The translations under genes were made by a program, and so were the position numbers. The notes under the pieces were generated by a model. It searched no databases and was not told the DNA's origin. It was given only the letters and a program-made list of their open reading frames with translations. Below, one piece after another: positions 25,386 to 33,642 of a stretch of DNA of 64,000 nucleotides (its first letter is position 1; every line of letters begins with the position of its first letter). Origin of the DNA: Acidobacteria subdivision 2 bacterium RH1 MAG20 (lineage in GTDB: Bacteria > Acidobacteriota > Terriglobia > Terriglobales > Acidobacteriaceae); the NCBI GenBank assembly GCA_002197545.1, contig NFUO01000262.1, forward strand, positions 100,095 through 164,094. Direction: 5' to 3'.

Positions 25386-25937
25386 ATGATTCGGACGATC
25401 AGCAGCCGTGAGGTTTATCGCAATGCCTGGACGCGGGTTCGTGAGGATGTCATCGAGCGGGCGAATGGGCAGCGGGGAATCTATGGCGTGATCGATAAAG
25501 ACCCGGCCGCGATTGTGATTCCTCTGGAAGTGACGGCAGAGGGAGAGTTCGTCTATCTGGTGGAGCAGTTCAGGTATACGGTGGGCGCGCGGTATAGTGA
25601 GTTTCCTCAGGGTGGTTGGGAGATGGCGGAGGTCGATGCGGAAGAGATGGCGCGGGGAGAACTGCGCGAGGAGACGGGGCTGACGGCAGAGCGGATGACT
25701 CATCTCTCGACACTGCAGATTGGCTATGGGGTGATGAACCAGCAGCATCATGTGTTTCTTGCGGAAGGTCTGATGATGGGTGAGCCGGACCCGGATATGG
25801 AGGAGACGGACCTGGTAGTGCGGCGGATGAGTGTGGGTGAGTTTGAAAAGATGGTTCTGGATGGGGAGATTGTGGACAACTGCTCGGTGGCGGCGTGGGG
25901 GCTTTATCGGATTTGGCGGGAGCGAGTTAAGGCTTAA
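25386..25937 (+). CDS. Nudix hydrolase (ADP-ribose pyrophosphatase-like)
   Basis: The 183-residue product resembles ADP-ribose pyrophosphatases, which split ADP-ribose to AMP and ribose-5-phosphate. The Nudix box reads GWEMAEVDAEEMARGELREE then TGL. It keeps the metal-binding EExG part but has Val in place of the first Glu and Gly in place of the Arg of the canonical pattern. An N-terminal strand segment (AAIVIPLEVTAEGEFVYLVE then QFRYTVG) is typical of the group. A strong AGGAGGTG lies just before the ATG. It follows the CocE-type hydrolase by 56 bases and may be co-transcribed. Confidence 0.88.
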   Translation: MIRTISSREVYRNAWTRVREDVIERANGQRGIYGVIDKDPAAIVIPLEVTAEGEFVYLVEQFRYTVGARYSEFPQGGWEMAEVDAEEMARGELREETGLTAERMTHLSTLQIGYGVMNQQHHVFLAEGLMMGEPDPDMEETDLVVRRMSVGEFEKMVLDGEIVDNCSVAAWGLYRIWRERVKA

Positions 25938-26138
25938 CGCCGATCTTGACCGATGAACACCGATTTAGACGCCAATTGACTGGTATGCGTTTGGAGACCG
26001 ATGGAAGGATAGCCGCACGGAATATACTGCTAGTTCTGAAGGCAATAGCTATTCGGCCGCGCTGAAAATTGCGCGGGAACTTCATCTGGCACCACCTTCA
26101 ACTGTTGCCAATTAATCCGGGGAGTCACAAGAACAAAA

Positions 26139-27335
26139 ATGATGATTGAGACAAGTACCACTGTGGTTGACCGCGGCGTACCAGTCACACGGACTAAACC
26201 GGGGCGATTGCTTTCGATCGACCTGTTGCGCGGGTTGACTATCGCGTTCATGATTCTGGTGAATGACAACGGAAGCAGCGCGGCCTACAGGCAGCTCGAG
26301 CATTCCGCGTGGAATGGCTTCACGTTGACCGATCTTGTTTTTCCAACTTTTCTCTTCCTTGCAGGTGTCTCGACGGTGTTCTCGACCGACTCACGGCTGG
26401 CGCGAGGCGATAGCAAGCGGTCGCTTTTCCTGCATACAATTCGGCGCGCGGTTATGCTCTTTCTGCTGGGATTGCTGGTCAACACCTTTCCGCATTTTCA
26501 TCTGCACACGCTGCGGGTTTACGGAGTTCTGCCGCGTATCGCAATCTGCTACTTTGTTGTCGCCACGCTCTATCTGATCAGCCCTAAATGGCGGAGCAAA
26601 GCGGTGATCGCGGCTGGCCTGCTGGTGGGCTACTGGATATTGATGCGCTATGTTCCCGTACCGGGCTACGGCGTTCCGGGACACGATGTCCCGCTGCTCG
26701 ATCCCGACCGCAATCTGGCGGCAGTGCTGGACCGCCATATCTTCTCCGCGTCGCACCTTTATGAGAAGACACGCGATCCCGAGGGTGTGCTGAGCACGCT
26801 TCCTGCGGTGGCCACAGCGCTTATCGGCGTGCTGACGGGTTGCTGGTTGCGGACGCGACGCCCGCTTGCAGAGAAAATGCGCGGGATAGCGATTGCCGGT
26901 GTGAGCGGCGTGCTGCTTGGGTGCCTCTGGAACATTTCTTTCCCCATCAACAAGAAGCTGTGGACTAGTTCCTACGTGCTCTTTGCCGCTGGATTGAGCT
27001 TGTTACTGCTGTCGTTCTGTGTATGGATGTTCGATTCGGAGAGTGAAGCAGAAGGCAAAGGGGTGCATGGTAAACGATCTATATGGTTCACCCCGTTGCT
27101 TGTTTTTGGGAGCAACGCGATTACGGCTTATGTTTTTGCCGAACTGTTGGCGGCGGCGATCGGGACTATCCACGTTAGCCCGGGTGTCAACGTTCATCAC
27201 TGGCTCTATCAGGCTATCCACAGCGTGGTCCCAAATGCGCCGTTTGCGTCGCTGTTGTATTCGCTTGGATTTGTTGCCTTTTGCTGGCTGCCTGTGTACT
27301 GGCTGTATCGGCGACGGATCTTCATCAAGATATAG
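26139..27335 (+). CDS. Heparan-alpha-glucosaminide N-acetyltransferase-like membrane protein (COG4299)
   Basis: The 398-residue product has about ten membrane helices and begins with the family signature LSIDLLRGLTIAFMILVNDN. SAWNGFTLTDLVFPTFLFLA and GVSTVFS follow, as in HGSNAT-like acyltransferases. A second conserved block is FPHFHLHTLRVYGVLPRIAI. The human homologue moves acetyl groups from cytosolic acetyl-CoA across a membrane onto glucosamine. Bacterial members (often DUF5009) have unknown acceptors, possibly cell-surface sugars. Two adjacent ATGs (26139, 26142) can start it. No sugar-related neighbour is present to narrow the function. Confidence 0.87.
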   Translation: MMIETSTTVVDRGVPVTRTKPGRLLSIDLLRGLTIAFMILVNDNGSSAAYRQLEHSAWNGFTLTDLVFPTFLFLAGVSTVFSTDSRLARGDSKRSLFLHTIRRAVMLFLLGLLVNTFPHFHLHTLRVYGVLPRIAICYFVVATLYLISPKWRSKAVIAAGLLVGYWILMRYVPVPGYGVPGHDVPLLDPDRNLAAVLDRHIFSASHLYEKTRDPEGVLSTLPAVATALIGVLTGCWLRTRRPLAEKMRGIAIAGVSGVLLGCLWNISFPINKKLWTSSYVLFAAGLSLLLLSFCVWMFDSESEAEGKGVHGKRSIWFTPLLVFGSNAITAYVFAELLAAAIGTIHVSPGVNVHHWLYQAIHSVVPNAPFASLLYSLGFVAFCWLPVYWLYRRRIFIKI

Positions 27336-27363
27336 GTGTAGATTTTTGTAGCAGGACTAAAGG

Positions 27364-27397
27364 CAGGCCGCGATAGAGAACATCTATTTGCGGCCTG
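27364..27397. terminator. Hairpin after the acetyltransferase-like gene
   Basis: CAGGCCGC (27364-27371) and GCGGCCTG (27390-27397) form an 8-bp stem 28 bases after the stop codon. The loop contains a further ATAG/CTAT pairing. No T-run follows, so termination is uncertain. Confidence 0.4.
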
Positions 27398-27516
27398 TTC
27401 GCGCCTGCTCTTTGGTTCGCATCACCTGATCGGATACTTGCGATTTAAAAGCTATAGCAGTTTTGGAGTAGGTGTAGAGGACCAAAGCACAGGCAACAGC
27501 AAAGACAAGTACCGGA

Positions 27517-27542
27517 GTTCTTCGCTTCGCTCAGAATGACAA
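27517..27542. repeat. TTCGCTTCGCTCAGAATGAC-type intergenic repeat
   Basis: The stretch contains the word TTCGCTTCGCTCAGAATGAC at 27521-27540. From general knowledge this wording recurs in intergenic DNA of many bacterial genomes as a dispersed short repeat. Only one copy lies in this window, so the call relies on recognition rather than on repetition seen here. Confidence 0.4.
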
Positions 27543-27586
27543 TGCTTTTAATGACTCTATAGCAGCTACAAAACAGCTTTAATAAG

Positions 27587-29002
27587 TCAGAAGAGCGAGG
27601 GGCGAGAGGATGCGCCCAGCAGCGTGTTGCTGATGGTGGCGGTGGTGTGGTGACCTTCGTTGCCTCCCCAGGAGAAGAGGAGATAGACGACGGGAAGGCC
27701 TCCGGCGTGGACGGTGAGACCTGCGGTGAAGGTGTGACTGAGGTGGTCGAAGGAGATGTCGCCGCGGTTCATTCCTATCTTGGCTTCATCGACGGAGAAG
27801 AGGAGGCCAGCGGGGAGTTTGCCGAGGGAGTGTTCGAAGGTTTCGCGGAGGAGCAGAAGGTTAGGAGCACGGAAACGGTAGTCAGGGTAACTCGACAGGA
27901 TGGCCTGACCATTGAGGTCGGAGCCGCCGATGGTGGGATCGTAGTAGAAGGGAACGACGCTGCCTGCGTTGGCTACGGAGCCGGCCATCAGGAGACGAAC
28001 GCCGATGGAGCCTTCGAGGTTTTGCGTGAATGAGATATGAGGGCAGGCGGTGGTTGAGGAACTGGTGGAACAACTGTCGGGGCCGTTCTGGTCACGCGCT
28101 GTGGTGAGGCGGACGTTGTGATAGAGAGGGAACTCGTGGACGAAGTCAGCGGTCCAGCGGCGGAAGGAGTAGTGCGAGTCGGACACGGCAACGAACTGCT
28201 GGAATTGGAGGAGGTAGTTGAGGCGGAGCGAGTCGTGAAAGAGCGAGGGACGGATGCGGAGGCCTTCGCCGGCCTGGAGGAAGGCGGGTTGGCTGATGAG
28301 GCCGGGGGCAGTGGACTCGATGTAGAGGTCTTTGATGGAGGGGCTGGATTCTCCGTTGTTGCCGCGCAGTTGAGGGATGCGGCCGTTGAGTTCGACCAGG
28401 AACGCGATGCCGGTTTTGCCTGTGAGAGGGACGATGGCGCTGGCTCCGGCGATGGTTTGGGTGAGGCCGAAGACGCTTCGATTGGTGGCGAGGGAGTTGG
28501 GGCCGAGGCCGTAGAAGTAGATGCGGTTAAGCGAGGTGGTTTCGGCGTAGAGATTGAAGAGCGGCGCCGTGCGGTAGAGGGGATTCGTGTTCTTTTTTGT
28601 CGAGGCTCCGGGGTAGACTACGATGATTTTTCCGCCGGGCTGATGGTAGGCCTTCATGTAGGCTCCCGCGCGCCAGGAGCCGTTGCCGCTGGCTACGGCG
28701 TCGAGGTTCCAGTTGAGACGCCACTCGTTGGCGTAGTCTTTGTGTTCGACGAAGGCGAGGCCTGCAGCGATGCCATTTTGCGGAGCGATACTGCCGATCG
28801 CGATGTGCATGGGTTGACCGGTGACGAGGGTCTCCGCGCAACTGGCGAGGCTGCCGAAGTTGAAGCTCTTGCAGGACTGGAGAGCTTCGCTTTCGCGACG
28901 GAAGTCGGAGTGGACGCGGCCCTCGTTGCCGGACTGCGATTGCGCGGGCAGCACGGCAAGAGTGAGGGCGATGAGGAGAAGCGATCGCATGGTTGCGGTC
29001 AT
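27587..29002 (-). CDS. Outer-membrane beta-barrel protein, Omp85/surface-antigen-like
   Basis: The 471-residue product starts with a signal peptide (MRSLLLIALTLAVLPAQSQS) and consists of alternating amphipathic strands. It ends with Phe, as outer-membrane barrels do. Features recalling the Omp85 surface-antigen barrel are IYFYGLGPNSLATNRSVFG near the start and GGSDLNGQAILSSYPDYRFR then APNLLLLRETFEHSLG near the end. No POTRA domain is visible, so it is a barrel-only form. A start at the second Met (28990) is equally possible. It overlaps the upstream gene by four bases and ends a three-gene operon with a phosphoesterase. Confidence 0.7.
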   Translation of the reverse strand: MTATMRSLLLIALTLAVLPAQSQSGNEGRVHSDFRRESEALQSCKSFNFGSLASCAETLVTGQPMHIAIGSIAPQNGIAAGLAFVEHKDYANEWRLNWNLDAVASGNGSWRAGAYMKAYHQPGGKIIVVYPGASTKKNTNPLYRTAPLFNLYAETTSLNRIYFYGLGPNSLATNRSVFGLTQTIAGASAIVPLTGKTGIAFLVELNGRIPQLRGNNGESSPSIKDLYIESTAPGLISQPAFLQAGEGLRIRPSLFHDSLRLNYLLQFQQFVAVSDSHYSFRRWTADFVHEFPLYHNVRLTTARDQNGPDSCSTSSSTTACPHISFTQNLEGSIGVRLLMAGSVANAGSVVPFYYDPTIGGSDLNGQAILSSYPDYRFRAPNLLLLRETFEHSLGKLPAGLLFSVDEAKIGMNRGDISFDHLSHTFTAGLTVHAGGLPVVYLLFSWGGNEGHHTTATISNTLLGASSRPSLF

Positions 29003-29412
29003 GATTTCTTCTTCGAGTGTTTGGCGGGGGCGTGTTTTTTCGCGCGCGGTTTCTTTGCAGCGGCGGAGGCAGCGATGGCCATTCCGCGTGATTGGCGGGT
29101 GGACTTGAGGGAGGATTTCGTGGCTGATCTTGTGGCTGGCATGGAGTCCGGCTTTGGGGATGGAACGGCACGGATAGGGGCTTGCTGCACGGCTGGAGTG
29201 CGGTTACGGAGCGCGGTGGTCATTTCGCCGATGTACTGAGCTGCCGCGGCTTCAGTGGTGAGGCCGTGGGGAGAGAATTTTGTGGGCAGGTTGAGCTGCA
29301 GTTTGTGTTCGAGGTGCTGAAAGTGTTTGATCTGCGACTTGATGAGATCAGAGGTCGGACGGTTTTTTCGGAACGCTTGTGGAGGGGGCCCGGGAACGCG
29401 AATGGTGGCCAT
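28999..29412 (-). CDS. Small basic protein of unknown function between phosphoesterase and barrel
   Basis: The 137-residue product has an N-terminal part with conserved-looking helices (SDLIKSQIKHFQHLEHKLQL, TEAAAAQYIGEMTTAL). A Pro/Ser linker and a very basic Ala/Lys-rich tail (AAKKPRAKKHAPAKHSKKKS) follow. The tail resembles histone H1-like or nucleic-acid-binding tails. I cannot name a family. AGGAG stands nine bases before the ATG, and the stop overlaps the next gene by four bases, so it is very likely translated. No signal peptide is present. Confidence 0.65.
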   Translation of the reverse strand: MATIRVPGPPPQAFRKNRPTSDLIKSQIKHFQHLEHKLQLNLPTKFSPHGLTTEAAAAQYIGEMTTALRNRTPAVQQAPIRAVPSPKPDSMPATRSATKSSLKSTRQSRGMAIAASAAAKKPRAKKHAPAKHSKKKS

Positions 29413-29430
29413 GGTAGCGGCTCCTGTGGT

Positions 29431-30654
29431 TTATTCGAGTTGAAAGCTTGGGCAGTCGTCGTCGCTGCGCATCGTGTCGAGCGAGAGATGGTTGAGGAAG
29501 GTGTTCGCGACTTTCTCGCGGGGAGAACGTGCATCGTAGGGGCCGATGAAGAAGTCGGTGACGGTGGCGGGGATGGAGGCGTGCTCGAAGACGTCGTTGA
29601 TGACAGAGCCTTTTTGCACCCAGGGCGAGACGAGAATCGCAGGGACGCGGACGCCGAGGCGGTCGAAGTGGAAGGCGTCGAGGGTGCCAGTGTCTGCGGG
29701 TTGGGCGACGAAGCCGTCGGGCGTGCAGGCGGGTGGGGGGACGTGATCGTAGATGCCGCCGTGCTCGTCGTAGACGATGAGGATGGCGGTGCTGGGCCAG
29801 AGTGTGGGATTGCTGCGGATCTTGTTGTAGACGGTGGCGATGAACTGTTCGCCGGCGCGGACGTCGTGGTCGGGATGCTGGTCGCAGGCGATGGCTTCGC
29901 CGCTGCCGTCGGGGGCGTCGTGGTCGGTGTAGTTGGGCTCAATGAAGCAGTAGTCGGGGAGCGCATTCTGGTCGCAGGCGCGGAGAAAGTCGGGGAAGGT
30001 GCCGAAGAGGCTGGGCTCGCTCTGGAGGAGGTTGACGACCTCCATAGTGGAGCTTGCCTGATCGTAGTAGAAGAGTTTAACGGTGTGGTTGACGGTGAGC
30101 AGGCGGTCGTAGATGCTCTTATATTGCTTGCCGACGTAGAAGAGGTCCATGCTGACCTGGCCAAAGGAGGTTCCGTAGTGGGCGAAGGCTCGGTTACAGA
30201 TGGTGGGGCCGGGGATAGAGGCGAACCAGCGGTTGAAGATGGCAAACTCGGTGGCCAGCGTGGTGAGGACAGGTAGCTTGTCGGGAGTAAAGTAGTAGAG
30301 GATTTTTTGTGAGTGGCCGACGTTCTGCTGCTGGTTATAGTAGCTGCGCACGAAGCCCTGCATCGTGGGCGGGAGCGGAGGCCCTTTGGCGGGGTCGCCG
30401 AAGATCTGGAGGTTGACGGCGGCGAAGTGGTGGTTAGGGTCGGGATCGAGCTGGCTTTGGTATTCGGCCTGGGGCTGGACGGTTATCTGGGCTCCAGTAG
30501 TGTCGGGGTTAGTCTCGTTGCCGGTGAGGCCGTCGATGGAGGAATATTGCGCTTTGAGGGCGCCGAGCATGTGGTCGAAGGAACGGTTCTCCATCATGAG
30601 AACGACGACATGCTTGAGTTGCTGGATTCCGGGTTTGGATCTGTCTGGAGTCAT
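29431..30654 (-). CDS. Phosphoesterase of the phospholipase C / acid phosphatase family
   Basis: The 407-residue product has the family motifs MENRSFDHMLG (residues 21-31; metal ligands and nucleophile region), DPNHHF, a central IPGPTICNRAFAHYGTS, YDEHGGIYDHVPPP, and a C-terminal EHASIPATVTDFF. Members hydrolyse phospholipids such as phosphatidylcholine, or phosphomonoesters. Most are exported, often by Tat; here no signal peptide is visible in the chosen start, and GAGG eight bases ahead supports that start. It is followed after 18 bases by a small basic protein and a barrel gene. Confidence 0.88.
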   Translation of the reverse strand: MTPDRSKPGIQQLKHVVVLMMENRSFDHMLGALKAQYSSIDGLTGNETNPDTTGAQITVQPQAEYQSQLDPDPNHHFAAVNLQIFGDPAKGPPLPPTMQGFVRSYYNQQQNVGHSQKILYYFTPDKLPVLTTLATEFAIFNRWFASIPGPTICNRAFAHYGTSFGQVSMDLFYVGKQYKSIYDRLLTVNHTVKLFYYDQASSTMEVVNLLQSEPSLFGTFPDFLRACDQNALPDYCFIEPNYTDHDAPDGSGEAIACDQHPDHDVRAGEQFIATVYNKIRSNPTLWPSTAILIVYDEHGGIYDHVPPPACTPDGFVAQPADTGTLDAFHFDRLGVRVPAILVSPWVQKGSVINDVFEHASIPATVTDFFIGPYDARSPREKVANTFLNHLSLDTMRSDDDCPSFQLE

Positions 30655-30812
30655 TCCCGTGTCCTCGCTATTTTTGAGGCTAAGTATGCGGGTAGAGAGA
30701 AAGAATGTCTATAAAAATCGTAGAGATAGAAATGTAGGCATTGAGACTCACCGCTAGATTTTTGCATCTGAGGGATTTGGCTGAAGATTCTGATTGAGAA
30801 AAGAAGAAAGCC

Positions 30813-32408
30813 GTGAACGATAGCGGAAAAACGAAGGGCAGGCGTGGATTGTGGGGATGGATTGCTGTCTCTGGTTTGATTGCCGTCATTGTGGTGGTGA
30901 TAGTTGCTGACGTGATGCTGCACCGCGCTGGATCCATCCTGAAGGGGCGCGTGGTGGAGACGTTGAGCACGCGGTTTAAGAGCCGGGTGGAGATGGATAA
31001 GTTTCAGGTATCGGTCTTGCGAGGGTTTGAGGTTTCGGGAGATGGGCTGCGGATCTTTCCGCCCGACGATGTGGTTGCCGCTGGGGCGACGAAGCCGCTG
31101 ATTTCGCTGGCGCATTTTTCATTTCATGCTCCGCTGGCCGGGCTGTTCATCAAACCAATGCATGTTGGCACGATGCATGTGAGTGGGATGGCGATCAATA
31201 TTCCTCCTCGCGAGATGCGGCAGCAGGAACATGGGCCGAAAAGGAAGTTGGGGAAGATCAAGATTGTGGTGGACGAGATCGTCGTCGATAAATCCAGGCT
31301 GGTGATTGGGACGGAGAAGCCGAATAAAGATCCGAAAGACTTTGAGTTGAAGCAGATTGTGATGCACGATGTAGGGCCGGAGCGTCCGTGGAGTTACGAT
31401 GCGACGCTGGTGAACGCGATTCCGAAGGGTGATATTCATGCGATGGGGACGTTTGGTCCATGGGATGTGGAGAGTCCGGGTGATTCGACGGTGACGGGGC
31501 ACTATACGTTTGACCACGCGGATTTGAATACGATCAAAGGGATTAGTGGGATGCTCTCTTCAGTGGGTGAGTTCAAGGGGCAGCTTGACCGGATCGAGGT
31601 AAATGGGATCACGGAGACCCCAGACTTCTCTCTCGATACGGCGAACCATGCGATGCCGCTGCATACGAAGTTTCATGCGATTGTGGATGGAACGAGTGGC
31701 GATACCTATCTGCAGCCGGTGGAAGCGAAGCTGGGTGGGTCGGAGTTCTCGTGCAGTGGGGCAATTGTGAATATAAAGGGGAAGGGCCATATCATCGACC
31801 TGGATGTAGATGTTCCGGATGGACGGATTCATGACTTTCTGCAACTTGCGGTGAAAACGGAGCCGGCGGTGATGACGGGGCAGGTTGCGATGAAGGCGAA
31901 GCTGCATATTCGTCCCGGCAGAGAGAGTGTTTCGCAGAAGCTGGGATTGCAGGGCGGATTTACTCTTCGGCTAATTCACTTCACTAATCCTGAGATAGAA
32001 GACAAGGTGGACATGCTGAGTCTGCGGGCGCAGGGTGATCCAAAGGAGGCAAAGCCAGGCGCGGAGGATGTTCATTCGCGGATGCAGGGGAAGTTTGTGA
32101 TGGCAGATGGGAGGCTGCACTTTTCGAATCTGTTGTATACGTTGCCAGGTGGAACGGTGCAGTTGGCTGGCGTGTACTCACTCGATGGAAACGAGTTTGA
32201 CTTTACCGGAAAGGTGCGGACGGAGGCGAAGCTCTCGCAGATGGTAGCTTCGAAGTGGAAGTCACTGCTGCTGAAACCAGTCGATCGATTCTTCAGCAAA
32301 AATGGTGCGGGGGCTGAGATTCCGGTGAAGGTGACGGGTACGAAAGGTGCTCCCAAGTTTAGGCTGGATCTTGGGCACAAGGACAAGAAGAGGAAAGGTA
32401 AGTCTTAG
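30813..32408 (+). CDS. AsmA-like membrane-anchored periplasmic protein
   Basis: The 531-residue product has one N-terminal membrane helix (WGWIAVSGLIAVIVVVIVAD). A long repetitive beta-strand body follows, typical of the AsmA/TamB/DUF748 group (SLAHFSFHAPLAGLFIKPMH, HVGTMHVSGMAINIPP, and a C-terminal GGTVQLAGVYSLDGNEFDFT then GKVRTEAKL). Members span the periplasm as lipid-carrying bridges or influence outer-membrane assembly. The C-terminus is strongly basic (GHKDKKRKGKS). The start is GTG 30813, since no ATG precedes the helix. It diverges from the phosphoesterase gene. Confidence 0.75.
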   Translation: MNDSGKTKGRRGLWGWIAVSGLIAVIVVVIVADVMLHRAGSILKGRVVETLSTRFKSRVEMDKFQVSVLRGFEVSGDGLRIFPPDDVVAAGATKPLISLAHFSFHAPLAGLFIKPMHVGTMHVSGMAINIPPREMRQQEHGPKRKLGKIKIVVDEIVVDKSRLVIGTEKPNKDPKDFELKQIVMHDVGPERPWSYDATLVNAIPKGDIHAMGTFGPWDVESPGDSTVTGHYTFDHADLNTIKGISGMLSSVGEFKGQLDRIEVNGITETPDFSLDTANHAMPLHTKFHAIVDGTSGDTYLQPVEAKLGGSEFSCSGAIVNIKGKGHIIDLDVDVPDGRIHDFLQLAVKTEPAVMTGQVAMKAKLHIRPGRESVSQKLGLQGGFTLRLIHFTNPEIEDKVDMLSLRAQGDPKEAKPGAEDVHSRMQGKFVMADGRLHFSNLLYTLPGGTVQLAGVYSLDGNEFDFTGKVRTEAKLSQMVASKWKSLLLKPVDRFFSKNGAGAEIPVKVTGTKGAPKFRLDLGHKDKKRKGKS

Positions 32409-32619
32409 CGGATTAAGGCGCTAGTTGCTGTCGGCGTGGTCTTCCATGGCGGGCTGTAGCGGACTTTGCATGATTCCCATCCAGCTTGCTCCCATGCGTC
32501 GCGGCGCAGCTCCCATGCTTTTCTGGCTTGAATCCACGTTTTATTCGATGCGGCGAGTGATGGAAGAGATTGTTAAGTAACGATTTTCAGGTGGGTATGA
32601 AACTCATTCAGCGGCGTCG

Positions 32620-32844
32620 TTACTTTTGGGCAGATTGTTTGCGTCGAGCATAGCGACTGGTACTTTCGACGAGGATAAGAGCCAGTCCTGTGAAGAGAAT
32701 GATTCCGGTAATAGCTGGCGAGCCACTGAGATGTGATGCAGCCCAGCGCATGAGGTCGAGCCAGACGAGGATTGCAAGGGCGAATGCGCCGTCGTCGACA
32801 AAGAGGCCGAGGATTTCGCGGAAGATGTTTTTTATCCACTTCAT
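32620..32844 (-). CDS. Small two-helix membrane protein
   Basis: The 74-residue product has two hydrophobic segments (GAFALAILVWLDLMRW and PAITGIILFTGLALILVEST) and basic ends (KWIKNIFRE; SRYARRKQSAQK). No family is recognised. AGGAG lies six bases before the ATG and the gene starts nine bases after the upstream membrane protein, so the two are probably one operon. It may be an accessory subunit of that transporter-like protein; this is inferred from position only. Confidence 0.65.
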   Translation of the reverse strand: MKWIKNIFREILGLFVDDGAFALAILVWLDLMRWAASHLSGSPAITGIILFTGLALILVESTSRYARRKQSAQK

Positions 32845-32853
32845 GGCGGTCTC

Positions 32854-33612
32854 CTAAGTGCTGGATGTGACGGCTTGCGACTGGCTGCGGCAAAGGGGAA
32901 CCATGACCAGCGCGATAATGAGATAGGCGGCGATAAGAGCAAGAATCGACCAGTCGGCCCCGGGCCATGCGAGGTGCATGCCTTCGCCGACCCAAAAGGT
33001 TCCGAAGGCGGAGAGCAGGACGCCGACGGCGAACTTGAGCGTGTTTTCGGGGACACGGGCGAGAGGGCGATGGAGGATGAGGCCGAGGGCGATGACTACG
33101 AGCAGCGCGGCTACGGCTCCGAGGCTGGCAGGGAGAAGCATTCCGGTGCGGCCCGCTCCAATGGCGATGACGATGAAGACGACTTCGGTGCCTTCGAGCA
33201 TGGTGATGTTGAAGGCGGCGGCGAAGGCGACCTTGTCCCATGTGGTGTGGCTGGTGCCGAGATGGCGCATCGCTTCCGTATTTTTTGCGAAGGCTGCCTG
33301 CTCGTTATGGAGAGGGATGAGTCCGGCGGATCGCAGGATGGCTTTGCGTAGCCAGCGAAGGCCGAACAGAAGCAACAGTGTGCCGACGACAAGTTGGATG
33401 ATGGGTAAGGGAATGTGGGTGAGCGCTGTTCCCAGCCCGGCGATGATGACGAGAAGCACCGCGATGGCTGTAGCGCTGCCGATCAGGGCGGAGCGCCAGC
33501 CGCGAACACTACCTACGGCGAGGACGACCGTCAGCGCTTCGACGCACTCGACAAGCGAGGCGAGGAAGGACGCGACGATCGACGTTCCCATGTGTGCCCA
33601 GCCGATGCCCAT
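32854..33612 (-). CDS. COG4280-type integral membrane protein (GDT1/TMEM165-like layout)
   Basis: The 252-residue product has six to seven membrane helices and two acidic intramembrane motifs: SLVECVEALTVVLAVGSVRG near the N-terminus and NITMLEGTEVVFIVIAIGAG in the middle. The repeated E-rich motifs in two halves recall cation transporters of the GDT1 (UPF0016) and LysE groups. The family has no firmly assigned function. Manganese, calcium or another cation is a guess from motif style. AGGAGGAG sits directly before the ATG. Confidence 0.72.
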   Translation of the reverse strand: MGIGWAHMGTSIVASFLASLVECVEALTVVLAVGSVRGWRSALIGSATAIAVLLVIIAGLGTALTHIPLPIIQLVVGTLLLLFGLRWLRKAILRSAGLIPLHNEQAAFAKNTEAMRHLGTSHTTWDKVAFAAAFNITMLEGTEVVFIVIAIGAGRTGMLLPASLGAVAALLVVIALGLILHRPLARVPENTLKFAVGVLLSAFGTFWVGEGMHLAWPGADWSILALIAAYLIIALVMVPLCRSQSQAVTSST

Positions 33613-33642
33613 ACTCCTCCTGAACTTATGCTATTTGATGTG

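Noticed and set aside
28118..30276. Two long + strand frames opposite the barrel, small protein and phosphoesterase genes
   Set aside because: Val/Glu/Gly-rich shadow translations; the minus strand has signal peptide, motifs and Shine-Dalgarno sites.
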